Part shown: in pieces, positions 33,952-42,400 of the stretch | Position numbering within the stretch: position 1 is the first letter of the stretch | How the letters are laid out: every line of letters starts with the position of its first letter | Source of the DNA: JBFJVZ01 sp041623895 | GTDB taxonomy: Bacteria > Planctomycetota > Planctomycetia > Pirellulales > Pirellulaceae | DNA: 60,492 bases | Assembly (NCBI GenBank): GCA_041623895.1 | Contig: JBFJVZ010000001.1 | Span: 1-60,492 of the forward strand | Direction: 5' to 3' | Position numbers and translations under genes: made by a program | The notes under the pieces: generated by a model | Seen by the model: only the letters and a program-made list of their open reading frames with translations | The model's database searches: none | What the model was told of the DNA's origin: nothing

Positions 33952-34776
33952 TTAGACGGGAAACTCTTTGACGTCGGAAACGTCGGCCGAATAAAGCTTG
34001 TGGAAACCAGCCTTGTCCGCATCACTGAGTTGGAAGTCAAGCGTGCCGCGACCATTCAATGGGTAGTGCATCACCGATTGGGAGTCGTAATCCGTGAGCG
34101 CCTCACCGCCGACTTTGCCAATCACCCATTGCTCCATCCGGCTTTTGTCGCGTTTGCTCATCCCTTTCTGAGCTTCGGGACGAATGTGTTCATGACGGAA
34201 TCCCAAGACGTGGCCTAACTCATGACGGAGGACGCCCACGGGATCAAAATCATTCGGTTCCTCGAAAGTCAGCGGACCGATGTCGACCACCCGCTTGCTG
34301 ATTTCATCGTTGGGAAAGAAAGCAACCGCGTACAGGCCGGCATTTCCGAAATCCCGAAACACAAAATGAAAAACTGGATCCTTCGCATCTTCCTCAAATG
34401 AGATCTGATCGCTGATTCCCTTTTCCTCAGCAGCGGCATTCCAGTCCGCGGTGGCCGCCGCACAGATCTTTCTCGCTTTCGCCAACTCCTTGGAACGCCC
34501 TTTGAAACTGCTCTCGTCGATCGCCCAAGTCAGCGTGACGGGAATCTCCCAGCGCATCGGCCGCCCGTCGACAGTCGCCGCAACAAGACGTTCCAGCGTG
34601 GTCGGCGCTGGAGTATCAGGATCAACGGCGTGAATCACTTCCTGGGCATAACTCAGTAAGTCTGACTCCTTGACCTTGCGATCGAGCTCCACGACATAGT
34701 AGGTATCGCCGTCCATTTGATAAGACGGAGCTGTTGCTTTGATTTCTTCAACAAGTTTGACTGGGTCCAATTCCAT
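33952..34776 (-). CDS. Astacin-like (metzincin) zinc metalloprotease
   Basis: The 274-residue protein carries the metzincin motif HELGHVLGFRHEHIRPEA (His185, Glu186, His189, His195) and a Met-turn SVMHYP (Met236, Tyr238), the form typical of astacins. The segment IPVTLTWAID near residue 78 corresponds to the first strand of the catalytic domain. The N-terminal 75 residues are not a signal peptide. Known astacins and matrixins are mostly secreted, so a leaderless one is notable. It is first in a two-gene unit with another HExxH protein. No inhibitor or immunity-like gene is visible beside it. Substrate unknown. Confidence 0.85.
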   Translation of the reverse strand: MELDPVKLVEEIKATAPSYQMDGDTYYVVELDRKVKESDLLSYAQEVIHAVDPDTPAPTTLERLVAATVDGRPMRWEIPVTLTWAIDESSFKGRSKELAKARKICAAATADWNAAAEEKGISDQISFEEDAKDPVFHFVFRDFGNAGLYAVAFFPNDEISKRVVDIGPLTFEEPNDFDPVGVLRHELGHVLGFRHEHIRPEAQKGMSKRDKSRMEQWVIGKVGGEALTDYDSQSVMHYPLNGRGTLDFQLSDADKAGFHKLYSADVSDVKEFPV

Positions 34777-34882
34777 CGTTATTTCACTTTCGCTGTGTAG
34801 GCTTTCGGTGACGATTCAATAAATGTAGGCCAGGGCAAGTTTTGGCTTACAGACGTCAATTACGATGACTTGCGACGCTATA

Positions 34883-34988
34883 TCTCAAAACTCAGTTTCG
34901 CGGTAACAGGGAGGGCGAAGCTCCCGCTGAGCCTTTGCGTGCTCGGCAAAGAGCGGTTCGGCAGAAGCCTCGCCCTCCCGTTTTGAGA
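34883..34988. repeat. 106-bp imperfect palindromic element
   Basis: TCTCAAAAC at 34883-34891 pairs with GTTTTGAGA at 34980-34988, GGGAGGGCGA at 34909-34918 pairs exactly with TCGCCCTCCC at 34970-34979, and the inner AGCTCCCGCTGAGCC pairs at 10 of 15 positions with GGTTCGGCAGAAGCC. It lies in the 329-base gap (34777-35105) between the metalloprotease operon and rlmKL, which has no gene. Confidence 0.8.
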
Positions 34989-35105
34989 CAAAGCCTAGCC
35001 AGATAATCTAACGATTTGCTCAGTCGGCGGGGCCTTAGCCCACCGCTGGTGTCGTTTCTTGCCGCAATCTCCGCGTTTTAACGAGAGCTGATACATGCGG
35101 CGCAC

Positions 35106-35462
35106 TTACCGTACGATTCGCCAGCAACGGTGGATTCTGCGGTTGCGAAAGTCCTGCGGTACCGTTTGCTTGGAAATTTCATGAATTTCGCTGGCCGGGA
35201 TGTCATTTTCATCAAACTTCAAGCGACGAAAATTGCTGGAGAAATAAATGACGCCGCCAACTCGAACCAGCGGCAGCAGTTCCACCAACAGCGGCACGGC
35301 ATCCGTTTGCACGTTCCAATCTTTGTCGATGCGTTTGCTGTTGGAAAACGTCGGCGGGTCAAACACTACCAAGTCATAAGCCTCGCCCGGCTGATGGTTT
35401 CGCACAAACGTCTCCGCATCACGGACAAGGAAGGAATGCTGCTGACCTGTAAATCCGTTTAG
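35106..35462 (-). pseudogene. rlmL: C-terminal remainder of rlmKL beyond an in-frame TGA
   Basis: This segment continues the rlmKL reading frame without shift after the TGA at 35463-35465. It begins LNGFTGQQHSFLVRDAETFV and contains VVFDPPTFSNSKR, the catalytic motif of the RlmK methyltransferase, then SSNFRRLKF and a terminal TAA. In intact homologues this is one polypeptide, so the part downstream of the TGA is either lost, made by readthrough, or the TGA is a sequencing error. Confidence 0.85.
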
Positions 35463-37277
35463 TCACATGTTTGCCTTGGCCCAGTCGATGTAATTCGCGG
35501 ACAAGTCGACACTGACAGTACGTTTTGCACCGCCAGCGGCCGCGTAAACCGTAAACGCTCCCGTGTAAGCAAATAGATTCAGAAACGACGTCCCCTTGGC
35601 GTCTTCCCGTACCATTTGCCGCGTGACGCGGTGGTCAAGGAACAATCCTGTATCGACGTAGTCCGCCAAGTTGACCAGAAACTTCAAGCCGCCTTCGTGG
35701 ACTTCAATGCGCCGGTTCGTTTCGGCGACCTTTTCGTGCTGTGTTTTTCCACGTTGCCGACCACGTTGCTTCAGAAATACATGCGGCGACGGAATCTCCA
35801 GTGCCGCGGCGGCCGTTTCAGCCATCAAGTCCAGCCAATTGGCGTGTTGCGCCGGATCGCGATCATGCGGTCGCTCGTATTCCGTAATGTGCAGGTAATC
35901 CTCGTAGCGATCAACAACCAGCGGAATTTCAGGAATATCTCGCTCGTACAGACGAAAGCAGGTGATTCCTTGACGCGTTGGCCAGCGGCGCAAATGTTTC
36001 GCTCGTTTTTTCAGCCGCACCGAAAACAACTCGGCTTGATGCTTGGCCTTTTCATCCAACTGCCCAAACGCGGCTGGCCCAGAGGCATGGACGTAAGACG
36101 CTTTGGGACGTTGATCCAAATCAACGTCAACGTGATCGAGCTTGTTGACAACCGGCTTTGGACCGTGGAATTGATAGTAAGTGCATTCGATCCGCCCGTT
36201 GTAAAGCTTACGACGGCGGTCCGCCTGGCGTCCGACAATTTGTTCGAACCGCGGGTACGCGGTCAGAAAGTAATGTGACCAGGTTGGTAATTTGCGCAGC
36301 ACGTCAGGTATCGCTAGATACAAAGCTTCCAAATCCCGATCGTTGCCGATCCGCTGCCCGTACGGCGGGTTGGTAATCAAGCACCCGAAACGACGTTTGC
36401 TGGTTGTTTCCTGCAGCCTTTTGGATTGAAAGTGAATATCTTCGGCCACACCCGCGCGGTTGGCATTTTCGCGGGCTGCCGACAAGATCCTTGCATCGAT
36501 ATCGCTGCCGATCAGCCGCTGTTCGAGCGGCGGCAGGATTTCCGCGCGCGCAGCCGCGCGAATCGATTCCCCCAGCTCCGCCGGGAACATCGGCCACGAC
36601 CCGAACGTGAATTCGCGATTCAATCCCGGAGCGATGTTGCGTCCGATCAAGGCCGCTTCGATGGGGATGGTCCCGCTGCCGCAAAACGGATCGATCAACG
36701 GCTTGTCCGATTTCCAAAAGCTGAGCATGACCATCGCAGCGGCCAATGTTTCTTTTAGCGGAGCCTTGGAAATCTGAGTTCGATAACCGCGGCGATGAAG
36801 GCTGCGTCCGGTCGTGTCGATCGTCAGTGTCGCCACGTCTTTCAGAATCGCGACGTCCACTTTGTACTCGGGGCCCGTTTCAGTCAGTTCTCTCCTGCCG
36901 TGGTCGCGCTGCAGCGCGTCGACGATCGCGCGCTTCACGCTACGTTGGCAGGCCGGAACGCTAGTCAATGTCGACTTGACCGAACGCCCAGTCACGGGAA
37001 ATTTACCGTCGCCAGGTATCCACTTGCCCCACAGAATCGCTCTGGTGGATTCAAACAGCGCATCGAAATCTCCCGCCGGAAACTCGGCAACACGAATCAG
37101 AACGCGATCCGCGGCGCGCAGCCAGAGGTTGGCTCGAAAAACCGTTTCCAAGTCGCCGTTGAAGTGAACGCGACCTGACTCGCCGATGGTCGCTTCGATA
37201 TCAAGAGATTCGAGTTCACGGCGCACCACAGCCTCCAGCCCAAACGCACAGGCGGCGATTAGATCGAAAGTTTGCAT
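35463..37277 (-). CDS. rlmL: 23S rRNA methyltransferase RlmKL (G2445-N2 and G2069-N7), cut short by in-frame TGA
   Basis: The product contains a THUMP domain (residues about 50-160), the RlmL methyltransferase with LIDPFCGSGTIPIEAALIGR and the NPPYG catalytic motif, and the first half of the RlmK domain (KGTSFLNLFAYTGAFTVYAA, then VSVDLSANYIDWAKANM). It stops at TGA at 35463 where homologues continue with an Arg or similar codon before LNGF; a single C to T change of CGA would explain this. The RlmK active-site motif lies beyond the stop. The start at 37277 (MQTFDLIAACAFGLEAVV) matches homologues; an ATG at 37427 would add 50 residues including a His-rich stretch. The gene is alone on its strand. 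Confidence 0.88.
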   Translation of the reverse strand: MQTFDLIAACAFGLEAVVRRELESLDIEATIGESGRVHFNGDLETVFRANLWLRAADRVLIRVAEFPAGDFDALFESTRAILWGKWIPGDGKFPVTGRSVKSTLTSVPACQRSVKRAIVDALQRDHGRRELTETGPEYKVDVAILKDVATLTIDTTGRSLHRRGYRTQISKAPLKETLAAAMVMLSFWKSDKPLIDPFCGSGTIPIEAALIGRNIAPGLNREFTFGSWPMFPAELGESIRAAARAEILPPLEQRLIGSDIDARILSAARENANRAGVAEDIHFQSKRLQETTSKRRFGCLITNPPYGQRIGNDRDLEALYLAIPDVLRKLPTWSHYFLTAYPRFEQIVGRQADRRRKLYNGRIECTYYQFHGPKPVVNKLDHVDVDLDQRPKASYVHASGPAAFGQLDEKAKHQAELFSVRLKKRAKHLRRWPTRQGITCFRLYERDIPEIPLVVDRYEDYLHITEYERPHDRDPAQHANWLDLMAETAAAALEIPSPHVFLKQRGRQRGKTQHEKVAETNRRIEVHEGGLKFLVNLADYVDTGLFLDHRVTRQMVREDAKGTSFLNLFAYTGAFTVYAAAGGAKRTVSVDLSANYIDWAKANM

Positions 37278-37493
37278 ATGGCACCTGGCACTGGCTTTTC
37301 GTGCTCCGTATTCATCAAAAGTCACTCCATTCTGAGTGATCGAAGATATTCCGCTACCCGTCCCGCGACCAGCGCCGCGATCGTGGTGGTCATGCTGATG
37401 TGGGTGATGGCTCGCGGCTGACGTCATTATGAATTAGCTTTTGTCGGTATCGGTGCCGACCGTCGCTCATCCCCCGCTACGAAGAACCATCGG

Positions 37494-38192
37494 ATGGTCA
37501 CGGATCCTCGAGTTGATCTTGGGCAATGGTTGCTCAACCTCTCGGGCTCGTTGATTGGTTCGCTTCCGGGGCAAACGAAAAGTCAAGACATGCAACTACT
37601 AGCCGGAATAGCGGTGACCTTTGGTCTTCTGCTGTCATTATTTAACTGGGGGAGCATATTTTTGTCGCGGCCTGACAAGCATGTCTCGCCAATTCCCTTG
37701 TTGGGCGGCATCTTTCTTGCCGCCGGATTATTGGGCTTCGAATTGACGAGACCCTACTGGTGGCTCGCTGCATTCGCTGATTTCGGCACGCTCATCGTGC
37801 TGCTTGCATTACCGTCGTTCATTTATTACAGGTGGTCACACAGCGACCGAAAGGCAAGATACATCTTTGTCAGTACGGTCGGCGATCGTACCGTCGATAT
37901 CAAGCTGTTTGAAAATGGCGATGCGACGATCAAGATCTCCTTTGATCCACCACGGCCACGCGGAGACCGAGGGCATCTCGCCGTTTCAGTCGGCTTCACA
38001 GGAAAATGGGTTGATAGTAACGATCAACTCAAACTCAACGGCTACGCTGGCGGTCGTGAATTGCTAATTCAACAATCGGCCGACACATTTGTGCTCGCCG
38101 AGACCTATCCTGCTGACGACGACCCTTCGATCTATGCGATAGACGGATTGCAGGTTCAACGAATCGACGAAACCGACCGAGTCACACAGTGA
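37494..38192 (+). CDS. Hypothetical membrane protein
   Basis: The 232-residue protein has three hydrophobic segments near residues 36-52, 67-85 and 91-112, then a polar domain of about 120 residues with beta-like pattern (VDIKLFENGDATIKISF). No family recognised. The ATG at 37494 overlaps no neighbour. It begins a run of small, unrelated genes, 37.5-42.3 kb, that have no household function and may be accessory. It probably anchors its C-terminal domain at the cytoplasmic face. Confidence 0.7.
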   Translation: MVTDPRVDLGQWLLNLSGSLIGSLPGQTKSQDMQLLAGIAVTFGLLLSLFNWGSIFLSRPDKHVSPIPLLGGIFLAAGLLGFELTRPYWWLAAFADFGTLIVLLALPSFIYYRWSHSDRKARYIFVSTVGDRTVDIKLFENGDATIKISFDPPRPRGDRGHLAVSVGFTGKWVDSNDQLKLNGYAGGRELLIQQSADTFVLAETYPADDDPSIYAIDGLQVQRIDETDRVTQ

Positions 38193-38325
38193 ATTACGAT
38201 CAGTTTTCGCATTGGACCAAGGATTTTGCTCGCTTCGATGCGATTGCTATACTTTGATTGTGCCGATCACAATTCCAACATCGTTCGCTGGCGCTACCGC
38301 ATTACCCACGGCGGGGCATTCGCAC

Positions 38326-38583
38326 ATGGCAGCACGAAGCGAGAAAGAACGTATCGTCATCAAAGTGATGGTGGGCATCGTCCTGCTTGCATTCGGGGCC
38401 AGCCACGGAATGACGGGGCTGTTAGCCAATATCGGTTGGTACGATGTGATCGGTGTCGATTTCGATGCTTGGTACATGCACCCTGCGTACCAATCGATGT
38501 GTTGGTTTGCCAACGGTATCGCATTATCGATCCTTGTTCCGATGTTTTTTGCTGCAGTCCGCGCTAGATCGAGTACACCATGA
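38326..38583 (+). CDS. Small membrane protein
   Basis: The 85-residue protein has two hydrophobic helices (residues about 13-30 and 55-78) and a short Lys/Arg-rich beginning (MAARSEKERIVIKVMVG), consistent with an inner membrane protein. The ATG at 38326 is preferred; an earlier start would add an unlikely Cys/Thr-rich leader. The last four bases overlap the next gene (ATGA), so the two are translationally coupled. Function unknown. Confidence 0.7.
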   Translation: MAARSEKERIVIKVMVGIVLLAFGASHGMTGLLANIGWYDVIGVDFDAWYMHPAYQSMCWFANGIALSILVPMFFAAVRARSSTP

Positions 38584-38855
38584 AAGCGAGACTCGTTGCC
38601 ATCGCCGGATTGCTGCTGATTGACGCCGGTTTCTTCGCCGCAACTTGTGCCTTCTTGCCACAACCTGGAACGTTTGGCCACAGCGGTCCATGGAGCTACT
38701 TCGTCAATTCGCGAGCCCGCTGGGACATCGCCTGGACGATGCTCGTGGCTGCGATTTTGATCTCCTTGGGCACGTTTTTGTTGCTGGAAGCACTTGGTGC
38801 ATTCACACAGAAACGCAGGTCCATTGACTCAGCGACAGACGACGACGGCGGATGA
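38580..38855 (+). CDS. Small membrane protein, coupled to the preceding gene
   Basis: The 91-residue protein has two hydrophobic segments (residues about 5-25 and 52-74) and an acidic end. Its ATG overlaps the previous stop (ATGA). The pair may form a heteromeric membrane complex; this rests only on the overlap. No family recognised. Confidence 0.7.
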   Translation: MKARLVAIAGLLLIDAGFFAATCAFLPQPGTFGHSGPWSYFVNSRARWDIAWTMLVAAILISLGTFLLLEALGAFTQKRRSIDSATDDDGG

Positions 38856-38930
38856 CCTTGCCACAATTGTTTGCCAGCCGGGGGTGACGCTCGATACACT
38901 CTTGGTTGATTGAGTCTCGAATTCTGTGTT

Positions 38931-39371
38931 ATGCCGCAATCCAGCAACCTTTCCGTCACGACCGCCGCGGTCTTCGTCTACGGAACACTTAAACGGGGCC
39001 AGTGCCGTGAATCGATGTGGCCCGCGCCACCGGCGACCGTTTGTGAAGGCTTTGTCTTCGGATCGCTGTTCGGGCGTGAAGATTATCCGGCGATGACCGG
39101 CGGCCATGACCGTGTGTTGGGAGAGTGTTGGCAGTTCGAGATGGCTGAAATGCCTGCCGTGCTTGAAGTGCTCGATCGCATCGAAGGATTCAACCAGGCG
39201 GGCGAAGCCGATTTGTATGACCGCGTGATCGTGGATGTATTCGACTTGCGCGGCAACTTGTTGGGCGAAGCTTACACTTATCGCTACGCCAGCGACCCCT
39301 TGGCGGACGGGTTTGTTTTGCTGTGCGCGGCAGGTAAGGAAACTTATGTCGCCTGGCCTGCGGGCGCGTAA
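38931..39371 (+). CDS. Gamma-glutamylcyclotransferase (AIG2-like) family protein
   Basis: The 146-residue protein has the family's opening motif VFVYGTLKRGQC (residues about 16-27), the Gly-rich start of the substrate cavity, and later YPAMTGG and the region with the catalytic-type Glu (LDRIEGF). The fold releases pyroglutamate from gamma-glutamyl compounds, but many members have unknown substrates. The start ATG at 38931 matches the family. Its 3' end overlaps the WYL regulator gene on the opposite strand by 28 bases. Confidence 0.85.
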   Translation: MPQSSNLSVTTAAVFVYGTLKRGQCRESMWPAPPATVCEGFVFGSLFGREDYPAMTGGHDRVLGECWQFEMAEMPAVLEVLDRIEGFNQAGEADLYDRVIVDVFDLRGNLLGEAYTYRYASDPLADGFVLLCAAGKETYVAWPAGA

Positions 39372-40372
39372 TGGGCCGCCATCTGTTGCACTGCCTCGGT
39401 CACAGCATTACGAAACTCTTGCGGCTCGATCACTTCCGCGTCGCCGCCCAATGACAACACTTTAGGCAGCACTTCGCGGGGATGCGACGCTGGCACTGTC
39501 AAGATCGCCGATCCGTCGCCTTGCATTTCCAACTGCTGATCGGGATGCCATGGATCTTCACCAACCCAGGCAGCCGCCCGCTCTCCCAACCGGATCTTGA
39601 CCATCGTTGCCGATTCGCCAGAAAAGATTCCGATGCTGCGGCCGAGAAACTTCGAGACATCAACATTGGGATCGGGCTTGAAGTATTCGTCCAGGGCCGT
39701 GGCGTGCTTGAACCGATCAAGTTTCCAGTTGCGGATCCGCTGCGATCGATCTTCGACTTCGCTGGCCGCGGCAACAACATAAATACTGCTCTGGTAGACG
39801 GCCAATCCATAAGGTTCGATCTTTCGCGTCGATACCGGTTTGCCGACCGATTCGTATTCGATTTCCACGACACGATGTTCCAGGATCGCTCGATTGATTG
39901 TTTTCAACATGCCCTCGTGTTTCTCATAGGTCTTGCTGGGCGAGCCGAAAACATGCAGCGATTGTCGGAAACGCGAGTAGTGATCGTAGACACCGTTGGG
40001 AACTGCTTCCTGCACTTTGTTCCAGAACGTTTCGATGCCTCGCCAATACTGGGTCCCCATCAAGGGGAACAGCAAGTCGCGACCGATCGAAAGCGCGATC
40101 AGTTCCGTAGCTGAAATACCGATTTCATGGACGCCGGTGTTGTTTTGACCAAGCTTGTACACTTTGCCTCGCTCCACCGTGTCGGTTTGAATATCGAACC
40201 CGGCTGCTTGCAGTGCTTCCAAATCGCGGCGCACCGTGCGCTCATGCAGGTTGGACAAACCAAGATCCGCTACCAAATCACCACGGAGTTCTTCCAGCGT
40301 GCGGCCGAATCGCGAGATTTCGAGCAATTGGAGAAGCTTGTGTTGGCGAATGAGCTGTTCGTTCCGTGCCAC
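39344..40372 (-). CDS. WYL-domain transcriptional regulator
   Basis: The 342-residue regulator (YafY-like) has an N-terminal winged helix-turn-helix (residues about 8-65: LLQLLEISRFGRTLEELRGD and HERTVRRDLEALQAAGFDI) and a WYL domain in the middle (about 130-235: EYESVGKPVSTRKIEPYGLA and YVVAAAS). A C-terminal WCX extension follows (about 250-335). WYL domains bind small molecules or nucleic acids and are common in defence and DNA repair control. There is no defence operon beside it here. The target may be its own promoter or a neighbour. Confidence 0.88.
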   Translation of the reverse strand: MARNEQLIRQHKLLQLLEISRFGRTLEELRGDLVADLGLSNLHERTVRRDLEALQAAGFDIQTDTVERGKVYKLGQNNTGVHEIGISATELIALSIGRDLLFPLMGTQYWRGIETFWNKVQEAVPNGVYDHYSRFRQSLHVFGSPSKTYEKHEGMLKTINRAILEHRVVEIEYESVGKPVSTRKIEPYGLAVYQSSIYVVAAASEVEDRSQRIRNWKLDRFKHATALDEYFKPDPNVDVSKFLGRSIGIFSGESATMVKIRLGERAAAWVGEDPWHPDQQLEMQGDGSAILTVPASHPREVLPKVLSLGGDAEVIEPQEFRNAVTEAVQQMAAHYAPAGQAT

Positions 40373-40732
40373 GATTTAACCTCAGCGGAAAAGACATGAA
40401 TGCCATCATTCTCTAACGGGCGGGCGATGATGTGAACCCGGAATCAAATCGGGACAAGACCACACGTGTCATCCATGAATTCGCGTACTTTTCCTAGTAC
40501 CCTGTCTCCGTGCCGTACGCTTTTCCTTGCAATCTCAGCTTGCGGCCATGCCCCGGCGAGATAGACGATGGACAGGAGTTGGCGATGCATCGGGTGTTGG
40601 ATTCCGAGCCGAACCAAGAAACCTGTTATCCTTTTCGTGCTTGCAAACCGCGAAAACAACGGGGTGGAATGGCCCGGGACTGTCTTCCCAGTCAACAACC
40701 GCGAGGATTCCAAGTGCTGAATCAAGACCATC
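40373..40732. other. Intergenic region without a gene
   Basis: No plausible gene is seen on either strand. It lies between two divergent genes, so promoters for both the WYL gene (near 40373) and the SUKH-like gene (near 40700) are expected, but I see no strong consensus. Confidence 0.5.
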
Positions 40733-41290
40733 GTGGATGAACTGATCGCCCGACTCATTGACCGTGTGCGTTACGCACCCGCAATCGAAATGGACGCCGA
40801 TTGCGTCCACACCAACGACGCGGGGGAAGTGCTGCCACCACGTCGACCGAATGAACGATTAAAACTTGATGACGTGAAACACGTCGAGGCACAATTAGGC
40901 TTCCAACTCCCCGAGATTGTGCGACGAATCAGCCTTGAGGTTGCTGATGGCGGCTTCGGTCCCAATTGGGGCATCAATCGGCTGAGGCACCCGGCGAATC
41001 GTCCGTTCGGGCCATGGTATGACGTCGAAATGTCCGTGGAATCATGGCATCAGCTGTATCGCGATCCGAAGGAAGCGGGTGACTTGTCTGGCGAATTCCC
41101 GGATCGATTCATTCGATACTGCGAAGTTGGGTGTAATATTGCAATCTGTGTCGACTGCACGTCTCCTGCGGGCCGGTTGTTTATGGATGATCCAATGGCA
41201 AATGCGGTCAAGCCGATGAACGAGACGGTTGAACAGTGGCTCACGCGTTGGCTGGACAAGGCACCGTGGCCTGAAACAATGTATTCATAA
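40733..41290 (+). CDS. SMI1/KNR4 (SUKH)-like protein
   Basis: The 185-residue soluble protein has the SUKH-type core: an early VEAQLGFQLPEIVRRI, where the family has E-x-x-LGF-x-LP, followed by VADGGFGPNWGI. SUKH proteins include immunity proteins of polymorphic toxins and stand-alone regulators. The start is GTG at 40733, as no ATG is in frame. It lies two bases before a gene for a small membrane-anchored protein and is probably co-transcribed with it. No toxin with a recognisable domain is nearby, so an immunity role is only a possibility. Confidence 0.7.
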   Translation: MDELIARLIDRVRYAPAIEMDADCVHTNDAGEVLPPRRPNERLKLDDVKHVEAQLGFQLPEIVRRISLEVADGGFGPNWGINRLRHPANRPFGPWYDVEMSVESWHQLYRDPKEAGDLSGEFPDRFIRYCEVGCNIAICVDCTSPAGRLFMDDPMANAVKPMNETVEQWLTRWLDKAPWPETMYS

Positions 41291-41292
41291 CC

Positions 41293-41733
41293 ATGCGTCG
41301 CAGGCTTGTTTTGACTGCTGTGTTGCTCTTGGTACTTGCCGTTACCGGTTGGGTGGTCTGGTTCGTAAGGCAAGTGGCCGGTATTCCGCGAGAAGCCTAT
41401 GCCTCTGATTGGACGGGCGTTTTCATCATCGAACACATCCGCACTACCGGAGAATGGCCGAGAGGCTGGCACGATCTGCGTGACGAATTCGACCGCTTGG
41501 CTGTCCCAGAGCATTACGCTTGGTCATTTCAAGAACTTCAGACGGTTATTCAGGTCGATTGGGACGTTTCGATTGCCGAAATACGCGAGTCCAATGGGCC
41601 GATGGACCACGTTCGATTGACCAGCGGTCGACAAGTGAGCTACGGTGGCGACCCCGACGAATTGATCTATGACTATATCAAAACGGGCAGAGATCCAAAT
41701 CAAATCCGAGAACGCATTGGGGGCGAGCGATAA
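41293..41733 (+). CDS. Membrane-anchored hypothetical protein
   Basis: The 146-residue protein starts with an uncleaved signal anchor (residues about 5-27, MRRRLVLTAVLLLVLAV then WVVWFV) followed by a soluble domain of about 115 residues with no recognised family. It begins two bases after the SUKH-like gene, in an operon with it. The orientation puts the domain outside the cytoplasm. Confidence 0.7.
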   Translation: MRRRLVLTAVLLLVLAVTGWVVWFVRQVAGIPREAYASDWTGVFIIEHIRTTGEWPRGWHDLRDEFDRLAVPEHYAWSFQELQTVIQVDWDVSIAEIRESNGPMDHVRLTSGRQVSYGGDPDELIYDYIKTGRDPNQIRERIGGER

Positions 41734-41770
41734 CCTCAATGACTTTCACCGCGCCCCAACTGCCTAACAT

Positions 41771-42145
41771 TCAGTGCTGGTCAGCATCCGAGCATGGTTC
41801 CAGTCGCGTCAAGCCGATGACGATGCCGGCAACGATCGGAAGTCCAATCAGATCTAAAATGGCGAAGCCGAGCAGCGCGGGCAGATACCAGTTGCCACCG
41901 TAGATTGCTGCCACACCTCCCGAGGCAGCCAATGCAGCAAACAGGGGAAAGTACGAAGCACTCCCCTGGACCACAATACGCCGGCAACTCAAATACAGAT
42001 TGCACAGAAAGATCAATGCCGCCGTGACCAGCAACACTCGACCAAACCAGAATCCGAACGCCGGCGGAAACAAGTGACAGAAAGGCCCGGCCAGAGACGT
42101 CAACGAAATGGGGCAAAGCACAAATCCGATCAAGCCGCCAACCAT
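41771..42145 (-). CDS. Hypothetical membrane protein
   Basis: A 124-residue highly hydrophobic protein with about three or four membrane segments. The ATG at 42145 is chosen; a TTG at 42181 (LKRFLFGSVVYR) or at 42253 would give a longer N-terminus. The frame on this strand is more hydrophobic and better ordered than an overlapping alternative. No family recognised; transcription is convergent with the SUKH-like pair and divergent from the next gene. Confidence 0.5.
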   Translation of the reverse strand: MVGGLIGFVLCPISLTSLAGPFCHLFPPAFGFWFGRVLLVTAALIFLCNLYLSCRRIVVQGSASYFPLFAALAASGGVAAIYGGNWYLPALLGFAILDLIGLPIVAGIVIGLTRLEPCSDADQH

Positions 42146-42400
42146 TCGATAGACGACCGAACCGAAGAGAAAGCGTTTCAACGAACAAATCTTGGCGTGA
42201 TGGACGTGCCTGAATTCATGATGAACCTGGGAGAATATAGCACTCCTTACCAACGAAACGGATCCTCAGGGATCCACCCAGCAGCGGGGCCCGTAGATTG
42301 GCTCGGCGAAACAACTGCAAAACGGCTGAGAATCCCCGTGCTGTGGTTCTACGCCGGTGGCAGTCCGGTGGTTTACAATTGGCCCAGAAGGAAAACGCCC

